From Syntrophomonas sp. UBA4922 (lineage in GTDB: Bacteria; Bacillota; Syntrophomonadia; Syntrophomonadales; Syntrophomonadaceae), in assembly GCA_002398825.1 (NCBI GenBank), contig DHBS01000004.1, positions 1 to 6,212 of the forward strand: DNA of 6,212 nt, written 5' to 3'. The position numbers were made by a program, and so were the translations under genes. The notes beneath the pieces were generated by a model. The model worked only from the letters and a program-made list of their open reading frames with translations. It searched no databases and was not told the DNA's origin. Shown here in pieces: positions 1 to 5,412 of the stretch. Every line of letters starts with the position of its first letter. The first letter of the stretch is position 1.

Positions 1-366
1 TCATTATTTTACACCAAATGAGATAATATTAACGGTTATTTACAGTATATTCCTTTACGTTATTTTATAACTCCAGAAGCTCGTTTGGCCGGGCCAAGCT
101 GGTAAATTCGATGCCCAAGGCTATTCTGAACTTATTCGGGTGGAAAAGGTGGGACGCAATCAGCCCTGTCCCTGTGGGAGCGGGAAGAAATACAAAGAGT
201 GCTGCGGTAAAGATGCCGGATGATCAGGATAAAACCGCAAGTAGCAAAAGATAATATCAATGGTTAAGCAGCACATCCGCACTCATAGATTAAAATATTG
301 TAGAATGAAAATACCCAATCCTTTCCAGACGCATATGATGTAATATCATCTGCCGAAGGGGGGATT
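1..366. other. Gene-poor stretch before the recombinase gene
   Basis: No intact gene is visible here. The first 70 bases are very AT-rich and carry stops in the SEC-C frame. Positions 71-223 hold the SEC-C remnant listed separately. Positions 224-366 lead into the recombinase gene. They contain a small inverted repeat (ATGAT at 335-339 and ATCAT at 345-349) and a purine-rich ribosome binding site (GAAGGGGGG, 355-363). The AT-rich stretch at 288-306 has -10-like words (TAAAAT, TAGAAT), but I found no matching -35 box, so I do not call a promoter. Confidence 0.6.
71..223 (+). pseudogene. C-terminal remnant of a SEC-C zinc-motif protein
   Basis: Reading in frame from the stop at 68-70 to the TGA at 221-223 gives about 50 residues. 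They end in VGRNQPCPCGSGKKYKECCG plus a few more residues. This is the SEC-C motif (CxC, eight residues, CC), which binds zinc at the end of SecA and of many unrelated proteins, where it mediates binding to partners such as SecB or ribosomes. The residues before it do not look like SecA to me, so the parent was probably another SEC-C protein. There is no in-frame ATG and no ribosome binding site, and the frame is closed upstream. It is therefore a 3' fragment of a lost gene. The motif is seen directly; the parent's identity is unknown. Confidence 0.75.
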
Positions 367-1143
367 GTGTTGAATTACAAGGTTTGTTTTGCCGCCTATC
401 TACGGCGGCAGGACCGCCGCGAGTCTACAATAAAAAGCTATAGCCATGCCCTGGTTGAGTTTTGTAAATACTGTGGCAGCCAGGGCAAAAGAAACGGAAT
501 AGTCAGGCAAATGACTCCCGCCTGGATGGAGTCATATAAGCGCCATCTTCTGGGTAACAAGGGTTTGCGGCCTTCCACGGTGAATCAGCGCTTGTCGGCC
601 TTGTCCGCCTTCGGCAGATTCCTGGTCGCCAAGAGTATATTGAATCATAACCCCTTCGACCTGGTCGCCCGGGTTGGCCGCAAACCGCTAAGTTCGGAGG
701 AACTACACAATTCCTGGGATAGCGTCCAACGCCTGCGCGCCGAAGTTCACAAGGATGTTATCAATGTGCGCGATCGCGCCCTGGTTGAGCTGCTTTACGC
801 TGACCTATCGGTGCGGGAACTGTGCAGTCTCAGATATGAGGAAGGCTGGAGCTCGGACAATGAGATTATCCAGATCGGTGACCGTAAGGTAACCTTGCAT
901 GCCCGGGCCTGTCTGGCCTTGGAACACTACGGTATCCTCAGGCCGATTTTAAAGGGCGATTACTTGTTGGTAGGATCAGGGCCGGGCTGGTCAATGAAGC
1001 CGGGCCAGATATATGCCACGGTTCGTAAACTGGCCCGAATGGCGGGAGTGAGTATCGGGGTGAAGGATCTGCGCCTGGCTCGCTATGTCGGTGAGGTTTA
1101 TGGATTTGAACCAGCCGCAATCCCCGCTGCCGTTGCCGCATAA
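367..1143 (+). CDS. Tyrosine recombinase-like protein, degenerate catalytic domain
   Basis: The 258-residue protein has the layout of a phage-type tyrosine recombinase (XerC/D-like integrase). Residues 5-100 form the helical core-binding domain, with the typical STIKSY and PSTVNQRLSALSAF segments and a closing NPFD. The catalytic domain starts near residue 110 (RDRALVELLY at 135-144). Key residues are missing. The first catalytic Arg, expected in a GLRxSEL context, is Ser148 in DLSVREL. The HxxRH box reads KDLRL (233-237), keeping only Arg236. The protein ends before the region that should hold the nucleophilic Tyr. It may bind DNA but should not be able to cut and rejoin it. The GTG at 367 lies three bases after GAAGGGGGG (355-363); TTG at 370 has better spacing and is equally possible. 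A fragment of a related recombinase lies at 1522-1671. It is either a decaying gene or a repurposed DNA-binding protein. Confidence 0.75.
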   Translation: MLNYKVCFAAYLRRQDRRESTIKSYSHALVEFCKYCGSQGKRNGIVRQMTPAWMESYKRHLLGNKGLRPSTVNQRLSALSAFGRFLVAKSILNHNPFDLVARVGRKPLSSEELHNSWDSVQRLRAEVHKDVINVRDRALVELLYADLSVRELCSLRYEEGWSSDNEIIQIGDRKVTLHARACLALEHYGILRPILKGDYLLVGSGPGWSMKPGQIYATVRKLARMAGVSIGVKDLRLARYVGEVYGFEPAAIPAAVAA

Positions 1144-1193
1144 AGCATCATTATTATGCCATTTAACTTGTGTGGTTCTCACTTGGATACAAT

Positions 1194-1412
1194 TTTATGC
1201 TGCATGGTGGAATGAGTAAGAAGCAGCGGCAAGCACAAATGGACAGCATAGCGAGGATTACTGATACCGAGGAGCGCATTGTAATTGCTACCGGCCGGTA
1301 CATAGGGGAGGGATTTGACGATTCGAGGCTAGATACCCTTTTCCTGGTGATGCCAATTGCTTGGAAAGGCACTTTGCATCAATATGCTGGGCGCTTGCAT
1401 CGATTGCACCAC
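1194..1412 (+). pseudogene. Superfamily 2 helicase C-terminal fragment (TOTE-type)
   Basis: A short open frame (1170-1463, 97 codons) contains helicase sequence from about residue 9 to 80. LHGGMSKKQR (11-20) matches the motif IV region. VIATGRYIGEGFD (38-50) is motif V. QYAGRLHR (71-78) is motif VI with its arginine fingers. The run from ATGRYIGEGFD through LDTLFLVMPIAWKGTL to the motif VI box is typical, as I recall, of the DEAD/DEAH helicases with an archaeo-eukaryotic primase domain in TOTE conflict systems. Everything upstream (Walker A, DEAD box) and downstream is absent. Homology stops abruptly near 1412, where the frame runs into unrelated sequence. There is no convincing ribosome binding site. 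It is a dead internal fragment of a defence-type or mobile-element helicase. The superfamily call is strong; the TOTE assignment is moderate. Confidence 0.75.
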
Positions 1413-1521
1413 ATAAGCATGATGTCCGAATATCGTCCGAATTATAGGTATAGTGGTGGGTAGCAGTGCCAGCGCTTTACGGAGTTGCCCAGATTGCGCT
1501 ACTGATCGACACATAAAATAG

Positions 1522-1671
1522 AGTCTTACAGAGGCCGCCTACTATATCATTAACCTGCAGGCTAGGGCCTGTCAGGCTCTGGAACATTATACTAATCGAG
1601 TCGTTCCAAGCTCAGGCCATGGCTTGGAAATTTTCCCCGCTAGGAACCCCTGGCTGAATGCAAAAGACTAA
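1522..1671 (+). pseudogene. Fragment of a second, related tyrosine recombinase
   Basis: Between the stops at 1519-1521 and 1669-1671 lies a 49-codon frame. It contains NLQARACQALEHY, which aligns with TLHARACLALEHY (residues 176-188) of the recombinase at 367-1143, matching at 10 of 13 positions. The similarity continues weakly: GHGLEIFPARNPWLNAK here against GDYLLVGSGPGWSMK there. The DNA matches too (GGGCCTGTC, CTGGAACA), with many third-position changes, so this is an old paralogue and not a recent duplication. It has no start codon, ribosome binding site, core-binding domain or catalytic residues. Together with the intact frame upstream it suggests two or more recombinase genes once stood here, with the helicase scrap now between them. 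Confidence 0.7.
1604..1629 (+). repeat. 8-bp perfect inverted repeat (hairpin)
   Basis: TTCCAAGC (1604-1611) and GCTTGGAA (1622-1629) are perfect complements around a 10-base loop. Only a four-T run follows at 1631-1634, so it would be a weak terminator on the plus strand. It lies inside the recombinase fragment and downstream of the toxin gene on the other strand, where no T-run follows. Its role is unknown, and it could simply be a leftover of the coding sequence. Confidence 0.4.
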
Positions 1672-1705
1672 GTTAATCGTTAATCGGTTTGAGGAAGTGG
1701 CGTAA

Positions 1706-2008
1706 TTACAGGAGCCATTCATAATTGCGTTTGCCATAGAGAATACGGCGAATCTGCACGGTGTCGCCCTTCACAACGTAAAACACCAGGTAGTTTTCCA
1801 CAACCAGACAACGGTAACCCTTCACTTTCAGGGAATTGTTGCGTACATAAGGGCACCGGTCCGGCATCTGCGAAAGACTGATGATTTTCTCTACAATCAG
1901 ATCATAGTACCGTAGTGCGGCATCAGCAGAAAGGGTGTTTAGATAGTTGACGAGGTCCTTCAAATCCCGCTTAGCAGCGGGATATATCTTTACCTTATAG
2001 ACGTCCAT
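1706..2008 (-). CDS. RelE/ParE-family toxin
   Basis: This 100-residue protein has the size and pattern of the RelE/ParE toxin superfamily. It opens with a strand (YKVKIYPAAKRDL, 4-16). Two helices follow (roughly 11-47), with the common LSQMPDRCPYV turn (45-55). The C-terminal sheet is YRCLVVENYLVFYVVKGD (65-82) and QIRRILYGKRNYEWLL (85-100), a classic ending of the family. RelE members cut mRNA on the ribosome while ParE members poison gyrase, and sequence alone does not decide which this is. Arg and Tyr residues near the end (87, 88, 94, 96) are candidate functional residues. The start ATG (2006-2008) is preceded by GAGGGG on this strand (2017-2022, spacing 8) inside the antitoxin gene. The two genes overlap by 14 bases, which favours translational coupling. 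No strong terminator is visible downstream. It appears intact. Confidence 0.9.
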   Translation of the reverse strand: MDVYKVKIYPAAKRDLKDLVNYLNTLSADAALRYYDLIVEKIISLSQMPDRCPYVRNNSLKVKGYRCLVVENYLVFYVVKGDTVQIRRILYGKRNYEWLL

Positions 2009-2267
2009 GAACCGTACCCCTCAACTGCTTTGATACTTCCAGGAAATCCTCACCTTGAGCTCCGCTGATGATTTCCTCCTCAGCCTCGGCTAGTTTTGCG
2101 TATAGGTTGATCAGCGCCTGCTGGCGCTCATAAGTCTCCAAGCTCATTACAACCATGTCTCCTACACCGTTTTTAGTGATGAAAACAGGCTCGCGGGTCT
2201 GATGGCAAATTTCCGAAATATCATTGGCATTGTTCCTTAAATCCGAAATGGGCCTTATATTTGGCAT
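1995..2267 (-). CDS. Phd/YefM-family antitoxin
   Basis: This 90-residue protein matches the Phd/YefM antitoxin family. The N-terminal half has the usual IRPISDLRNN (4-13), EPVFITKNG (26-34) and MVVMSLETYER (38-48) segments. These form the dimeric DNA-binding fold that represses the operon. The acidic, helical C-terminal half (about 52-90, with AEAEEE at 60-65) would wrap around and neutralise the toxin. It is the first gene of the operon, as expected for this family. A GGGGG ribosome binding site (2275-2279) sits seven bases before the ATG at 2265-2267. Its stop lies inside the toxin gene. By analogy with characterised modules it would neutralise the toxin and, with it, autorepress the promoter at 2301-2329. 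Subfamily and partner specificity cannot be read from the sequence. Confidence 0.9.
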   Translation of the reverse strand: MPNIRPISDLRNNANDISEICHQTREPVFITKNGVGDMVVMSLETYERQQALINLYAKLAEAEEEIISGAQGEDFLEVSKQLRGTVHGRL

Positions 2268-2283
2268 TTCAAAACCCCCATAC

Positions 2284-2320
2284 TCAATATTTACACCTAA
2301 AATATATCATAATATTGATA
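2284..2320. promoter_or_regulatory. Candidate operator of the toxin-antitoxin operon
   Basis: Two overlapping dyads lie in the operon promoter. TCAATATT (2284-2291) pairs with AATATTGA (2311-2318), eight perfect pairs with a 19-base gap. TATCA (2305-2309) pairs with TGATA (2316-2320) around six bases. Phd/YefM antitoxins bind palindromes over their own promoters, so these are the natural candidates. AT-rich DNA produces such dyads by chance fairly often, so this is a moderate call. Confidence 0.45.
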
Positions 2321-2329
2321 GTCGATCAA
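2301..2329 (-). promoter_or_regulatory. Promoter of the toxin-antitoxin operon
   Basis: On the minus strand TTGATC (plus positions 2324-2329) is a -35-like box and TATATT (2301-2306) a -10-like box, separated by exactly 17 bases. This fits a housekeeping sigma-A promoter. The -10 box lies about 34 bases before the antitoxin ATG, which leaves room for the ribosome binding site. It overlaps the inverted repeats listed as the operator. Confidence 0.6.
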
Positions 2330-2351
2330 CAATGCCGAAGCATTGCTTCCT

Positions 2352-2408
2352 GCGGTGACAGATGGGGACGTTGGACGTTCCTTTTTTGTCACTCCCATCT
2401 GTCACCGC
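2352..2408. repeat. REP-like palindromic element (RAYT-associated type)
   Basis: GCGGTGACAGATGGG (2352-2366) is the exact reverse complement of CCCATCTGTCACCGC (2394-2408), 15 pairs around a 27-base loop. The loop contains a tandem GGACGTT repeat (2366-2372, 2373-2379), a six-T run (2382-2387) and a second TGTCAC copy (2387-2392). The left arm's GTGACA could therefore pair with either TGTCAC copy. The GTGACAGATGGGGACGTT and CCTTTTTTGTCAC wording resembles palindromes I recall beside REP-associated tyrosine transposase genes in Firmicutes. No transposase is present here, so this would be a non-autonomous copy. The hairpin is seen directly; the family assignment is from memory. Confidence 0.6.
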
Positions 2409-2451
2409 CTGACATAGTTGCCAATTCTGAAACCCGTGCAGCATGGTACAA

Positions 2452-2490
2452 TATAATTTATAATAAAATCCTAATAAAAACCTTAATAAA
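2452..2490 (+). promoter_or_regulatory. AT-rich possible ade promoter with phased TAATAAA repeats
   Basis: TATAAT occurs at 2452-2457 and again at 2459-2464, each a perfect -10 box, but neither has a good -35 at normal spacing. TTGCCA at 2418-2423 is too far away; CTGAAA at 2427-2432 gives a 19-base spacer to the first box. TAATAAA follows three times (2461-2467, 2472-2478, 2484-2490) at steps of 11 and 12 bases, close to one helical turn. The tract could be the start region for ade transcription, or simply AT-rich DNA. Confidence 0.35.
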
Positions 2491-2627
2491 CAGACAATAT
2501 ACCCCCCGCTCAGCCACGGATCCCTGTCTCTGAGAAGATGCGCCGACTGCCTTAAGGGTCGCCAATACATTCGGCCTCTCGTTGAAGGTTCCGGCGTAAC
2601 CAGCATGGCGCTAGAAAGGCGATAAGA

Positions 2628-4433
2628 ATGAAAGTATCTTACAGTCTTACAGAGAAGAATTTTAACGAAATCACGGCGGAGCTTTCCCAGACTGCGATGG
2701 GCATTCTAAAAGCAGATACCGTCATACGCGGCGCACGTATTTTGAATGTCAATACCCGGGAAATTGAAGAGCACAAAGATGTTGCCATTAAATTTGGACG
2801 GATCGTTGCCGTAGGGAAAGCGGATCATACCATCGGGGAAGACACGCAGATAATCGATGCGGCAGGATATACCCTGGTGCCGGGGTTTCTGGACGGGCAT
2901 ATGCATGTTGAAAGCAGTATGATGTCGGTCAGAGAATTTACCCGGGCTGCATTACCCAGAGGAACCACGACCATATTCATGGATCCTCATGAGATTGCCA
3001 ATGTTTTAGGCATGAAGGGGGTTCAGATGATGGTGGAAGAGGGCAGGAGCATGCCCATGAAAATTTATGCCACCATGCCTTCCTGTGTCCCTGCTGCGCC
3101 TGGTTTTGAAGATGCCGGGGCGGTTTTCGGCCCGGATGATGTCAAAGAGGCCATGAGTGATGACCGTATAATCGGCTTGGGAGAGATGATGAATTTTCCC
3201 GGGATCATTTACGGCGATAAAAATGCCCACGGGGAGTTGAAAGCTACGCTGGATGCAGGGAAACCGATTACCGGGCATTATTCGATTCCCGACCTGGAAA
3301 TCGGACTGCCGGCTTATGCTGCTGCCGGAATCGCTTCCTGCCACGAAAGCACCACCAAAGAAGATGCGCTGGCCCGGATGAGGCTGGGGATGTATGCCAA
3401 AATGCGTGAAGGTTCAGCCTGGCACGATGTAAAAGAAACCGTCCGTGCCATCACTGAAAATCATATCGACAGCCGCTATGCGGTTCTGGTGACAGACGAT
3501 GTTCACCCCCATACCTTGCGGGAACTGGGACATCTCGATCATGTCGTGCGCCAGGCCGTCAGACAAGGTGTCGATCCCATCACGGCAATCCAGATGGTAA
3601 CCATAAACACCGCCCAGTGCTTTCGGGTAGACCGGCATCTGGGAAGTATTTCGCCGGGGCGCTGTGCTGATATCAACTTTATCAGTGATCTGGCCGAGGT
3701 TGCGGTTGACAGGGTGATGGTGGACGGGAAAATCGTGGCTGAAAGCGGGCAGATGATCATGGAACTGCCCTACTATACTTATCCCGAGGAAGCCCGTCAT
3801 TCTGTACATCTGAAGGAAAAGCTGTCACCGCAGCATTTTGTTATCAAGGCGCCTGCGGGTCTTGCAACGGTCAAGGCCCATGTCATGGAAATACGCGAAG
3901 CCCACGTGGGGACATATCACCGTTTGATCGAAATGAAGGTGGAAAACGGACAGCCCCTGCACCGGGAAGCAGGGGATATCGCCAAAGTGATGGTGATGGA
4001 AAGGCATGGCGGGCCGGGTACTTACGGTTTGGGCTATGTAAAAGGTTTTGGCTTAGAGGCCGGGGCAGTGGCTTCGACCGTCGCCCATGACAGCCATAAT
4101 CTGTTGATCGTTGGCACCAATGACGAAGATATGGCTCTGGCGGGAAATACCCTGGCTGAAGTTGGCGGCGGCATGATTGCTGTCAAAAACGGTGAAGTGA
4201 TGGCCTTGCTGCCCCTGCCGATCGCCGGTTTGATGTCTGACAGGACCCTGGAAGAAGTGGCGGAAAACGTTGAAGGGCTGGACCAGGCCTGGAAGGATTT
4301 GGGCTGTCATCTGGTGTCGCCTTTTATGACCATGGCTTTGATATCCCTGCCGGTATTGCCTGAACTGCGGCTTACCAACCGGGGGCTGGTGGATTGTCTG
4401 AACTTTAAAATGCTGCCCTCGCTCATAGAATAG
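2628..4433 (+). CDS. ade: Adenine deaminase
   Basis: The 601-residue protein is a full-length adenine deaminase of the Ade family (EC 3.5.4.2, amidohydrolase superfamily). It converts adenine to hypoxanthine and ammonia in cytosolic purine salvage and catabolism. Residues 30-85 form the small beta domain (VIRGARILNVNTREI, then IIDAAGYTLVPGFLDG). GHMHVESSM (90-98) gives metal-binding His91 and His93. Further expected active-site positions are DPHE (119-122), GLGEMMN (183-189, Glu186), GHY (His217), CHE (His239) and VTDD (288-291). PGRCADINFI and the VMVDGKIVAESGQ segment close the barrel. About residues 405-601 form the Ade-specific C-terminal domain, ending GLVDCLNFKMLPS. AGAAAGG (2613-2619) lies eight bases before the ATG, a modest ribosome binding site. 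I see no frameshift or missing key residue. The neighbours do not suggest a purine operon, so it is probably transcribed alone. Confidence 0.97.
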   Translation: MKVSYSLTEKNFNEITAELSQTAMGILKADTVIRGARILNVNTREIEEHKDVAIKFGRIVAVGKADHTIGEDTQIIDAAGYTLVPGFLDGHMHVESSMMSVREFTRAALPRGTTTIFMDPHEIANVLGMKGVQMMVEEGRSMPMKIYATMPSCVPAAPGFEDAGAVFGPDDVKEAMSDDRIIGLGEMMNFPGIIYGDKNAHGELKATLDAGKPITGHYSIPDLEIGLPAYAAAGIASCHESTTKEDALARMRLGMYAKMREGSAWHDVKETVRAITENHIDSRYAVLVTDDVHPHTLRELGHLDHVVRQAVRQGVDPITAIQMVTINTAQCFRVDRHLGSISPGRCADINFISDLAEVAVDRVMVDGKIVAESGQMIMELPYYTYPEEARHSVHLKEKLSPQHFVIKAPAGLATVKAHVMEIREAHVGTYHRLIEMKVENGQPLHREAGDIAKVMVMERHGGPGTYGLGYVKGFGLEAGAVASTVAHDSHNLLIVGTNDEDMALAGNTLAEVGGGMIAVKNGEVMALLPLPIAGLMSDRTLEEVAENVEGLDQAWKDLGCHLVSPFMTMALISLPVLPELRLTNRGLVDCLNFKMLPSLIE

Positions 4434-4447
4434 CCCTGAAACAAGAC

Positions 4448-4473
4448 TGGCCGGCCGACAGGCCAAAGGGCCG
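4448..4473 (+). terminator. GC-rich hairpin after ade, possible weak terminator
   Basis: Just after the ade stop, TGGCC (4448-4452) can pair with GGCCA (4461-4465), or CGGCC (4452-4456) with GGCCG (4469-4473). These are alternative GC-rich stems followed by only three Ts (4474-4476). It could slow or end transcription, but the short T-run makes it a poor intrinsic terminator, and read-through into the next gene is plausible. Confidence 0.35.
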
Positions 4474-4526
4474 TTTCCTGCTTAAATGGGAGGCAGCAAG
4501 AATGAAGCCAAAAGCAGGATACGGGT

Positions 4527-4559
4527 GACAGGAATGTTTCTCAATTCCTGTCGGGAGGG
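4527..4559 (+). promoter_or_regulatory. 9-bp hairpin abutting the ribosome binding site of the next gene
   Basis: GACAGGAAT (4527-4535) and ATTCCTGTC (4544-4552) are perfect complements around an eight-base loop. GGGAGGG, a very strong ribosome binding site, begins at the next base (4553-4559), seven bases before the TTG at 4567. In mRNA the stem would sit against the ribosome docking site, which could affect translation. CGGG flanks both sides (4522-4525, 4552-4555), like a short target duplication. The hairpin is certain; its role is inferred. Confidence 0.5.
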
Positions 4560-4566
4560 AAATGTT

Positions 4567-5292
4567 TTGATCTATAAAAAGCCTGCTTTTTGGATTGTGA
4601 TTGCGACTGCCGTTATCTGTACAGGAATATTTGTTATTTGTACTACCAATCCAAAGACTTATTACACCGCCAATGCTTCAAGGGAGACAGCCGGGGTTGA
4701 GCAGCAGATGTATGAGAAAAGGCCGGAATATGAAGGATCTAATGGCGGCGAGGCGCCAGTCCCAGAATATGCCAGTTATTCTCCAGACCATAATTGGGCG
4801 GTATGGTCTGATGTCCGGGAAAATTTAAAGGATGAAAGCGGGCTGTTTTATAGTATCTATCAAGTCATGCTCTGTAATACACAAACCGGAACCATCACAG
4901 TTTTCGATATTATTGGGCGGGATTTTAACTTTCTCTGGTCGGAGGACTGCAGATTTTTGGCTGTAACATACTCAGGACGGGAATGGACGCATTTCAGCAT
5001 AGTGAATACTACAACGCTTACCGAGATACCAGGCCCGTATATGGCCTCCGTCATGGAACAACTTAAAGCCCGGGGAGCGACATTTGATTACACGGCCAAC
5101 GAAACCCGTCCCGATCCGGCCTTGACGCCTGTGGAATGGTTGCCGGACAGTTCAAGTATTCTTATTTACTACCAATGGCACGATACATCCTACACAACAC
5201 AAAGCGGCACATTTGTTTATGAGATTGAATCAGGCCAAATATCCGAATTAATACAAAATCCCCCGCGGGTTTTGCCTTTGGTTGGCAATTGA
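4567..5292 (+). CDS. Membrane-anchored protein, C-terminal part of a BlaR1/M56-type sensor
   Basis: I chose the TTG at 4567 (241 residues) over the in-frame ATG at 4486 (268 residues) because GGGAGGG lies seven bases before the TTG and nothing suitable precedes the ATG. The protein starts IYKKPAFWIVIATAVICTGI. Positive residues are followed by one membrane helix (about 7-25), so the rest should lie outside the cell. KSRI-x-NVLxYKKPAFW followed by a hydrophobic helix and NPK is, as I recall, the junction in BlaR1/MecR1-like M56 metallopeptidases, where it precedes the extracellular domain. Here the membrane protease part is absent, since ade lies directly upstream. The outer domain has three propeller-like repeats (YSPDHNWAVW near 71-80, a WSEDCRFLAV segment, and WLPDSSSILIYY). 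The upstream codons 4486-4566 still read like the preceding M56 sequence (NEAKSRIR). It may be a free-standing sensor or surface protein, or a decaying remnant. Ligand unknown. Confidence 0.65.
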   Translation: MIYKKPAFWIVIATAVICTGIFVICTTNPKTYYTANASRETAGVEQQMYEKRPEYEGSNGGEAPVPEYASYSPDHNWAVWSDVRENLKDESGLFYSIYQVMLCNTQTGTITVFDIIGRDFNFLWSEDCRFLAVTYSGREWTHFSIVNTTTLTEIPGPYMASVMEQLKARGATFDYTANETRPDPALTPVEWLPDSSSILIYYQWHDTSYTTQSGTFVYEIESGQISELIQNPPRVLPLVGN

Positions 5293-5348
5293 GATCTTCG
5301 ATGCAAATCCCCTGGAAAAGCGACAGGTACAGCCTTGAATAAATAGGG

Positions 5349-5354
5349 TATAGT
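5349..5354 (+). promoter_or_regulatory. Possible -10 box for the coiled-coil gene
   Basis: TATAGT (5349-5354) matches five of six bases of a sigma-A -10 box and lies 58 bases before the ATG at 5413. The sequence 17 bases upstream (GGTACA, 5326-5331) is a poor -35 match. No terminator separates this gene from the previous one, so co-transcription is also possible. Confidence 0.25.
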
Positions 5355-5366
5355 GGTGTAGGAAAG

Positions 5367-5403
5367 CTGTTGCCTTCGTCCATATCTGGCAACGGCGGGG
5401 AGG
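5367..5403 (+). promoter_or_regulatory. Leader hairpin and ribosome binding site of the coiled-coil gene
   Basis: CTGTTGCC (5367-5374) pairs with GGCAACGG (5388-5395), eight pairs including one G-T, around a 13-base loop. GGGGAGG (5397-5403), a near-perfect ribosome binding site, follows two bases after the end of the stem and lies nine bases before the ATG. The arrangement mirrors the hairpin before the TTG at 4567. There is no T-run, so it is not a terminator. Confidence 0.4.
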
Positions 5404-5412
5404 TATAAGACG

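Larger units (their letters stand above)
2268..2627. other. Intergenic region between the divergent antitoxin and ade genes
   Basis: No gene is supported in these 360 bases. From left to right they hold the toxin-antitoxin promoter and operator, a small hairpin (GAAGC at 2337-2341, GCTTC at 2345-2349), the REP-like palindrome (2352-2408), and an AT-rich tract with -10-like boxes and TAATAAA repeats (2452-2490). The ade leader follows, with short dyads such as CTCAG/CTGAG (2509-2513, 2530-2534). I looked for a purine riboswitch before ade and saw neither its conserved loops nor a following terminator. Open frames crossing the region on both strands lack recognisable protein content. Confidence 0.6.

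Noticed and set aside
1672..1687. Tandem TTAATCG repeat as a possible attachment site.
   Set aside because: It is only two 7-base units and no second copy was found elsewhere in the window.
2261..2606. Open frames of 90-99 codons on both strands between the antitoxin and ade genes.
   Set aside because: They run through the palindrome and AT-rich tract, have no good ribosome binding site and show no recognisable protein pattern.
2409..2627. A purine riboswitch before the adenine deaminase gene.
   Set aside because: The conserved loop sequences and a downstream terminator or sequestering helix were not seen.
2706..4466. Several long antisense frames under ade.
   Set aside because: They are shadows of a strongly coding plus strand; their compositions (many His, Pro and Gly) are typical of reversed codons.
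4486..4566. ATG at 4486 as the start of the membrane protein.
   Set aside because: No ribosome binding site precedes it, while the TTG at 4567 has GGGAGGG at ideal spacing and puts the membrane helix at the N-terminus.
1447..5358. The 12-base word GGTATAGTGGTG occurs at 1447-1458 and 5347-5358.
   Set aside because: About one 12-base coincidence is expected in a window of this size, and the flanks do not match beyond a few bases.
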